Shown here in pieces: positions 57,359 through 64,000 of a stretch of 64,000 nucleotides of DNA. A program made the position numbers and the translations under genes. Every line of letters begins with the position of its first letter. Within the stretch, counting starts at the first letter, position 1. The stretch is from Chytridium lagenaria (taxonomy: Eukaryota > Chytridiomycota > Chytridiomycetes > Chytridiales > Chytridiaceae): the NCBI GenBank assembly GCA_025449115.1, contig JAHLKC010000144.1:37417-101416 (forward strand), written 5' to 3'. Under the pieces are notes generated by a model, which was given only the letters and a program-made list of their open reading frames with translations, was not told the DNA's origin and did not search any database.

Positions 57359-58981
57359 AGGTGATGACGGATGCCTTCAAGAAGGGGGAAGATGACGGTG
57401 CTTGGGCTAAACTGGACAGCAAGTCGTGGGTTCGCCCGATGATACTGGCAGATCAAGCTGACATCGTCGAAATTTTCGTATAGTTCAGGAATCCTCCGCC
57501 GTGCCTAACTTTTTCCAACGGACAAAATAAAAAGGCTTTCCGCGTATACGTTCGTATGCAAGTGTGACTTTCTCCCTCTTGTCTAAGGGTTCACCTACCA
57601 TCTTCGAATGATAGTAGACCCGAGGGAGGTCTTAAGGAGTTCAAATAATAACTTACATTTTTGAATCAGTGTTCATCGAAATCCTCTGCTCGCTACCTGG
57701 CTTAAAAGGTACTCTTGGCACCAGACAGCAGTTAGAACGGACCAACCTGAGCGTATCGTTTTTCCTTCGCACCATCGTAATAAAAAGGGGAATAGCCTGT
57801 ATTTTGAATAGACTAACGTCAATAAACAATCACAACACTTACCTAATGTCCTTAGTCCGTGTGAAGAATTACATTATTCACATGGCCTATGGCTCATATG
57901 GACTTTTTATCTAAGTCCGTTGAGTTCTGTTATATCCCGCGTCGACGCGTATATTTACGCGTCATATTGAATCCTCCCTTCTTTTCCCTTTGGGTTTTTA
58001 TATATACTTTTTCCCACGTTTATAGGGTTTTTATTGAAGGAGGTGGCGCGCATATGTGCCGTTTATGTGTGTGTGCATATGTTGTGTCTATTATTTATTT
58101 GTATTTTGTGTATTACTTTAATATGAGAGATTTCTTGATTTAATTTGTACCTGTTGGATATTGAGTTGATTCCCCATCCTCTATCTCACGCGCGTGGCCT
58201 TGCCGTGATCTCCCTTCACTCCTTCTTGGATGGCAGCCCACCCCTCTACCCCTGCCACCTGGTGAAGCCGCAATCCAGCTGTTTGAAGCAGAAGGCTGCG
58301 ATGGGAGCCCAAGGGTCCTCCTCATTGTCAGTGTCCTTTAGCTTAGGCTTGGTCGGCTACATTCCACCTCTGATTATCCCCGAGCCGGTGATCGACGCTG
58401 CAGGCAGGTGATGAGTGAGGTTACCCTGTGCCAGCTCGATAGGCAACGAGATCATCACGTTCCAAAAGGTGCCATAGCAGGAAGGCAAGGAGGCTTTCAG
58501 CCATCCCCGATTGCCAGGAGATGATCTGGTGCTCATAATGGTTTATTAGCAAGGTAAGTTGAAATAGAAGATACTAAACATGTTCCCTTCTCCCTTTATT
58601 AAGCAGAATCTCGCAATCACTCACCACACCATCGCCAAACAACATTAACATCACTTAGATTCAGGAGTACATCCTGTCCCTAGGTGCTCTGTGGACTTGC
58701 TCTGCTGGAGCAACTCCTTTACTCTTCTCCCCTACCCCCTAGTCGAAGCTAGGTAGGGAGGGATGGGTCAGAGTAGATTTGGGAAACTAAATCAGGGGTA
58801 CGAAATAGGACAAGTAGCGACGAAAAGGTGTGGTGACAAAGCCAGTTTGGACTTTCACCCCCTTTTGCGTCGTTTCTGATCCATCTTTGACCTCGCTCTC
58901 CATCACCGAACTCCCCACCTACCCATCTGATCCATCCATCACACCCAACACCTTTCTCGAAACACCTCCATTCCTCACCTG
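57359..58981. other. Intergenic region left of the retroelement remnant
   Basis: No gene recognised. 58140-58560 is GC-richer with short open frames on both strands that might be decayed retroelement sequence, but I see no motif. Confidence 0.45.
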
Positions 58982-60900
58982 ATGTCGGTCACACGTTCTC
59001 CCGTCCTCGGCACCTCCACCCCCCCATTCCACACACCCACCGTGCCACTGGTGATGACCCTACCGACTCCGCCGACGACGAAGAACCACGCCGCCCTACT
59101 TCCCTTGGGGCCAGGAAGGATGCCATGCCCATGTACCTCCGCTGCCCACTTTGCGGCGAGGGTGAGACCCACAGCTTGGTCAGTATGCGGCGCTGCTCCC
59201 TCAGCGGTAACGTCGATATGATCGAAAGGGCCATGCAAAGTCAAAAGGGGAGGTTCTCTACCATAGTTCTGGAAGCCTCCAGACCCTCCTCGAGGAGGCG
59301 AAGCTCACGAGACCTCCCCCATCATCGTATGTTGAACCCACTCCTTCCCCGATTATTCCGGGTAACCCCCCAGTAACTACGCCTTCTACAGATCCCCTGG
59401 CCGAGGTGCTCGTATGTTCCATATGCTCTCCGCTACCATGGTGGAGGCCCACAACCAAGCAACAAAGGACCGCCACGCACTGACAACAGCCCTCACCTCG
59501 ACCCTCGCATCGGTGCGGCCTTCCTCACTACCTCCCCGCTACCACTTCGACCCCACCGGCTACCTCCAAGACCATCCATCCTATCGGTGAGACCGTTTCT
59601 TCCATCTTCCCTCGCATCAAATCCTACATCATCCATGCCATCCTCCTCGGGACCTTCAAGTGGAGCAGCTCCACCACCTCGGTAAGGATAACACGGGTGA
59701 ACCCGACAACCTCAACATGGTTTTCAATTCCGAGGGACAACTGGTCCAGCAAGACACGAAGTCGAAATCTCCTCCTTCAACCAGCTCTCCTGATGCCTTG
59801 CTCAGTTCCACGCCATCCGCCTACACAAGTACGTCTACGACAACAAGGTTCACTCCCCCATCGAATGGGCAAACGGCCCACAAGTATTTGCCATCCACCT
59901 TTTCTCCCTCGAGAGCCTTTACAAGTTCTCCGCCATCCGCGATTACGCCTTTAATTACCTACGTAAAGCTCTTTTCGACGTCAACATAATCTTTGGCGTC
60001 GTCGACACCATAGATTACACCACCTTTCTCTCCCCGTACCCCCTCCACCGCGACGACCGTGCCAAACCCAAAACTACCAGCGCCGCTACCAACCCCACCA
60101 AACCTCGCCTCTCCAACACCTCCTGCAACAACTGGAATCTTAACTTGCCGTGCGTCAAGAACCCCTGCCCCTGGAAGCATGTCTGCTCCACGTGTTTAAA
60201 GGAGGGGCATGTTGCGCCGGCCTGTAAGAGCACCTAATTTCCTTTATATTGGACACGGCGCACCCCCTAACTCTCCTCCCCGCCAGCACCGTGTCCACAC
60301 CTTCCACCGGACTCCGCCCTCCCTCCCCTCCAAGCGACGCCCTCTCATCCGCCACCGCAGCCTCGCCACCTCCCTACGAGACAACCTCCGCCGCCGTCTC
60401 TCTTTCTCAGATATATCCCCATACTCATATTCAGGGGGACCCCAAAGGGGTAAAGTGCAACGGGGTCCCCTCCCAGGAAAGTGTTTTCTACTTCCTTTTC
60501 CGCTCTTGATAGTGATCAATTTCTTCCTCAGCCCTTCCTCGACCACTCCGACATCAACACCTCGTCACCCCACGCCTCATCAACCGCCCACAAACCTCCC
60601 CCGCGACCCAACACCACCCTACGACAACCCCTCACGACAGGCCCGACGTCGCCGGCGTGGTCCGCTCGCTTCTCCACCTCGCACCCAACACCTCCACCGA
60701 CCTTCGACCGCACCGTCTGGGCTGCCGAGTTCGCCGACTATCCAGACCAACCCCTGGTGACCTCTTTACTTGACGCTATCACCTTCGGGGTTCGTCTTGG
60801 ATCTATCAGCTCTCGGTCCCCCCTGACGGGCCCCAACCTCTCCTGTGAAGTTCTCTCTAGTGGCCTCCTCTGCTAAGCCTTGACATACAGAGGTAGAGAA
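58982..60900 (+). mobile_element. Decayed DIRS-like (tyrosine-recombinase) retroelement fragment: gag-like ORF and start of RT region
   Basis: Several overlapping frames in series read like one gag: MFHMLSATMVEAHNQATKDR (59412 on), LPPRYHFDPTGYLQDHPS, EQLHHLGKDNTGEPDNLNMV FNSEG, then LLQFHAIRLHKYVYDNKVHS PIEWANG, SLESLYKFSAIRDYAFNYL. A zinc-knuckle-like cluster follows, CNNWNLNLPC, NPCPWKHVCSTCLKEGHVAP AC (60127-60230), which is typical of fungal DIRS/Ngaro-type gag. Downstream, VWAAEFADYPDQPLVTSLLD AITFGVRLG (60712-60800) resembles the segment just before the reverse transcriptase. RT catalytic motifs, RNase H and recombinase are absent, so it is a 3'-truncated relic with multiple frame breaks. 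Confidence 0.6.
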
Positions 60901-61955
60901 CCACATTGTAGGTGACGATACTAACTCTCTGGATGTACTCCAGAGTCGAGAATAAAGCCCTACTCATCCGTTAAGGGATGCAAGGATTTGTTTGTGCTGT
61001 AGGGTTTCATTTGGTCGTTCTACTGTCAGTACTAAGGGGAATAAAGAAGAAAGTGCCTCATAACTAGGTCCAAAGTGACGAGGGGAAAGGGTTCTACGAG
61101 AAGGGATTCCATCCCGCTCCAAGGAATGTGTCAGGTCTCCGTTACTGCTCCTTATAACCATTTTAACGTGTTGTTTCTATTGTCTCATCCATCCACGGGC
61201 TTCTTACGTGCCGCTACTCCCACTCCAAACATTGGGATGGCATATGTCGTCAACAATATAGCAACAGACGTGGTTCTCTGACCAGGGCCCTCGAAGGAAT
61301 CATGCAAATAAGGCGTATTTCTACTGCTCATACCTTCTTAGAAGTTCATCTTGGTCTCGGTTGCGGTCTCTCCCGGCGACGCCATCACCTGAGCACCCGC
61401 TGGCAACATTCAATACACTATAGATAATAAAGGGGGTTGGCGAAAGCTCAGCCAGAGGCTGGCCTGAAGCAAGAGGGCCTTCTAGGTCTTTTGGGTGAAC
61501 GTAAATCTATTAAACTTTCTACATATAATAAAACAATACATAAAGGGGAATCAAATAACAACAACAGGCATCTCGACCAACGTGGTAGCATGTCATAAGT
61601 TGGCATACCACGTTGACCGCCCTTCCTTCTATCAAAACCTCTCTCGTATCTATGGGGAAAAACTATGAAAAACCCCGAGAGGGAAAAGAATGGAACGGAA
61701 ACAAGGAAATAAGGATAAGGGCACGACGTCTATATAATCGACGCATTCATGCCTCTCGGTGAGGTTATATTATAATCTCACATGCACCCACACTTGAGGA
61801 CAAGGTCCCTCATGAGTTTATAACGACATACATATATACATATTGTATATAGACTAGTAAAGTGTAGTGAATACAAAGTCTTCTAATGCTAAGGGTACAT
61901 CATCATCCTTAGCTCCCTCCGTGTCTTCACGTGCGAGAGACAAGTTCTAATGGAT
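60901..61955. other. Repeat-like non-coding region
   Basis: No coding sequence supported. AT-rich palindromic tracts occur around 61830-61860 (CATATATACATATTGTATAT). Probably transposon-derived. Confidence 0.4.
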
Positions 61956-62332
61956 TCATATCTCGTGAACCTTTTCACTGTTAGTGTCAGTATGCACATT
62001 AACTCTGTCGTCAGGTTCTACCTCTGGGTTTGGAACAATGACTTCTTCTGACGCATTGCTGGACAACTCTTGGAAAACCAGCATTATCACTTGCGTCAGT
62101 AAAACGAGTTTCTACTTTCTCGCGTTTAGGTATGCCATGCTTATCAACATGGGCTAATTGTTTAAAGAATTCCTTAACGTTATACGGGCATTATGGTTGG
62201 AGGGTTATGCCATTTATCTATAGAGTGAACGATTATAACATAAATATTATCATCTTCATGCATTAAACTATCTTTATCTATAAATGCTTTTATTGAGGTC
62301 ACTAAATTCTCGCCAACACCTTTTTTCATAGA
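61956..62332 (-). pseudogene. Decayed coding fragment on the minus strand, possibly retroelement-derived
   Basis: Three frames in series, with breaks, give protein-like text: GENLVTSIKAFIDKDSLMHE then DDNIYVIIVHSIDKWHNPP; YNVKEFFKQLAHVDKHGIPK with REKVETRFTDASDNAG; and LSSNASEEVIVPNPEVEPDD with RVNVHTDTNSEKVHEI followed by TGA. The acidic, Ser/Asn-rich linker style is like the region between integrase and RT of copia-type elements, but I cannot identify it. No start is seen. Confidence 0.35.
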
Positions 62333-62522
62333 GTATAATGCCGCATAGGGGGTTTGAACCCCTACTGAAGCAATAACTCAAACAGGATGGAGAAGGTGGT
62401 CATGCCGCAGACGACAGGAACTGAACAGTAGAGGGCTTAAACCTCTTTCTGCTGCATAAGAGTGATGAAGGAGTCGTCATGATGGGAAGGGGAGGAGTAG
62501 GATGAGAATGCTGGTCATAAAA
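62333..62522. other. tRNA T-arm-like motif and spacer
   Basis: On the minus strand 62340-62362 reads AGGGGTTCAAACCCCCT, a perfect T stem-loop with B-box character, but no D or anticodon arm can be folded upstream. It resembles the motif in the repeats at 36.66, 36.86 and 40.46 kb. Confidence 0.3.
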
Positions 62523-62750
62523 CAATTAATAGAAAGTTCACTAATTAAATTGGGACCACTGGTCCCAAATCAATTAATAAAAAAATCACCAATTAAATTG
62601 GGACCAGTGGTCCCAAATCAATTAATGAAAAAATCACTAATTAAATTGGGACCACCGGTCCCAAATCAATTAATGAAAAAATCACTAATTAAATTGGGAC
62701 CACTGGTCCCAAATCAATTAATGAAAAAATCACTAATTAAATTGGGACCA
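62523..62750. repeat. 48-bp tandem satellite with a 15-bp palindrome in each unit
   Basis: GGGACC landmarks fall at 62552, 62600, 62648, 62696 and 62744: exactly 48 bp apart five times. Each full unit holds GGGACCACTGGTCCC (perfect inverted repeat around one base) flanked by AATTAAATT and AAATCAATTAAT. The last unit is cut in the middle of its palindrome and joins the long repeat at 62751. Confidence 0.92.
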
Positions 62751-64000
62751 CTTAGGGTACATGGGGTCCCCACAGGGTTATCGATTTTTTTGTGTGACTT
62801 GACTTAATATGAAATGTAGCCCTTGTTGCGACATCTCGAAACCGGTTTAACCCTCAATCAAATTGTCAAAATTGAGCGACGTACAAGCGTCGGAAGTTTC
62901 AAATTTTCTTAAGTATAATTAGTAGACTTGTCGCCATCCTGCGGCAAGATCTAATGGTCAGATCTTGCTCAAATTTTGCAGAGATGTCAGAAACACTGTC
63001 AAATGTATATTGTATGACTCAAATGGTAGCATGGAATTCATGTTTATATATGTTGGCGGATTTTCCGCAAATCGGGACATTTCAACTTTAAGTCTGTATA
63101 ACGTGAAACAAATGGTCAGAATTTGCTGATACTTTGCACAAGCATAGATATCATACCAAGAACGATATACATTACTCAGAATGGGTGGTACAAAGTGACT
63201 CTATTAAGGTCCACCCTCCCCGCGTGCAGAGTACTTAGTAAACGGGATGGTATACATATATGCGGGAATGTTGAGGTGATTTTGAGTGAGAATGAATGGT
63301 CAGAACTTTGTGATACTTTGCACACATATAGATATTGGATCACCTAACAATATGCAAGTCTCAGATTGGGGTGATACAAGTAGACTGTATTAAGGTTCTC
63401 ACTTCCCGAGTGCATGTGACTTAGTAAACGGAAACCTATTGGGCAAATTGAGTTAGATTGGGTGATCAGATGTTTGTGAAACTCAGCAAACGTATAGATT
63501 TCGATATTGAGAAAAATACACTGGTATCAGATTGGTCGGGTACAAAGTGTGGGTATTATGTATCTCCCTTATGGAGTGAAAGTGTTCACTGTAAACGGGT
63601 TTCAATATTGAACAGATCAAGTCAAGACAAAAGATAGAATAGATTTTATAAAGTTTATTAATTTTAAAAGTTATGACATAAGTTATGCTGACTATTTGTG
63701 TCCAAACCGTCCCCTGAAACCTCTAATGCGGGTACCTGGTTTGGTTGTAGTTGCATCACCTTCACCAACAAGATCAAGGTTAGGGTACATGGGGGTCCCC
63801 ACAGGGTTATCGATTTTTTTGTGTGACTTGACTTAATATGAAATGTAGCCCTTGTTGCAACGATCTCGAAACCGGTTTAACCCTCAATCAAATTGTCAAA
63901 ATTGAGCGACGTACAAGCGTCGGAAGTTTCACATTTTCTTAAGTAATAATTAGTAGACTTGTCGCCGTCCTGCGGCAAGATCTAATGGTCAGATCTTGCT
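62751..64000. repeat. Complex repeat with about 1.03-kb period and internal degenerate 160-185-bp units
   Basis: 62751-62968 recurs at 63782-64000 (window end) with only a few differences, starting at TTAGGGTACATGGGGTCC and including TTGAGCGACGTACAAGCGTC. Between them, the motif ATGGTCAGA...TTTGCA or close variants recurs at about 62954, 63112, 63296 and 63461, each followed by a TATAGATAT-like and a GTAAACGG-like block. No supported coding sequence. Confidence 0.8.

Noticed and set aside
58982..59244. Overlapping short frames on both strands in the retroelement area as separate genes
   Set aside because: They are pieces of one decayed gag-like frame and its antisense shadows.
62340..62362. 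Second tRNA gene
   Set aside because: Only a T arm can be drawn; no acceptor, D or anticodon arm of proper spacing.
62502..62807. 101-codon ORF with LVPNQLMKKSLIKLGP repeats
   Set aside because: It results from the 48-bp period being a multiple of three; the DNA palindrome, not the peptide, is the conserved feature, and the ORF runs into unrelated repeat.

Overview
The window looks like nuclear DNA of a fungus, most likely a zoosporic (chytrid-type) one. The evidence is short GT-AG introns (about 40-130 bp), a fungus-specific transcription-factor homology region, COX16, ARS2/SERRATE, SNF5 with a GATA finger, Kex2-type secreted precursors, and a membrane-anchored cyclic-nucleotide phosphodiesterase next to a membrane-anchored two-component receiver protein. 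The phylum is an inference, not proven.

Layout. 0-5.4 kb: tRNA-Arg(UCU), a small membrane-anchored protein (-) and a transmembrane PDE (+). 5.7-8.1 kb: a peroxisomal crotonase ending in SKL (+) and an AN1 zinc-finger protein (-). 8.8-13.5 kb: an MDC1-like FHA/tandem-BRCT protein (-). 15.7-23.4 kb: a cytochrome b5-domain protein, ARS2/SERRATE and a transcription factor joining a GATA-like finger to the fungal MHR domain (all +). 24.2-25.8 kb: a MASE1-like membrane domain fused directly to a receiver domain (-). 26.9-30.5 kb: one polypeptide with DOMON, cytochrome b561, cytochrome b5 and FAD/NAD(P)H reductase modules (+). 32.0-34.3 kb: an SNF5/GATA protein.

35.4-57.4 kb is a lineage-specific secretome region. 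It holds four copies (one truncated) of a secreted protein family with two tandem six-cysteine modules, two copies of a second small secreted family, a third small secreted candidate, and a 21 x 26-residue repeat protein with a Kex2 site. It also carries tandem segmental duplication and a 2.15-kb inverted duplication whose arms lie 15 kb apart. Ordinary genes (a 7TM protein, COX16, a triose-phosphate-type transporter) sit between these. 57.4-64 kb is repeat-rich: a DIRS-like retroelement remnant, a decayed antisense coding fragment, a 48-bp palindromic satellite and a roughly 1-kb-period complex repeat.

A window-wide feature is that many otherwise well conserved genes are broken only by single-base length changes, often in homopolymers, with catalytic residues kept. 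I read these mainly as assembly (long-read indel) errors rather than true pseudogenes, so gene spans below are given across such breaks. Exon boundaries are by eye.
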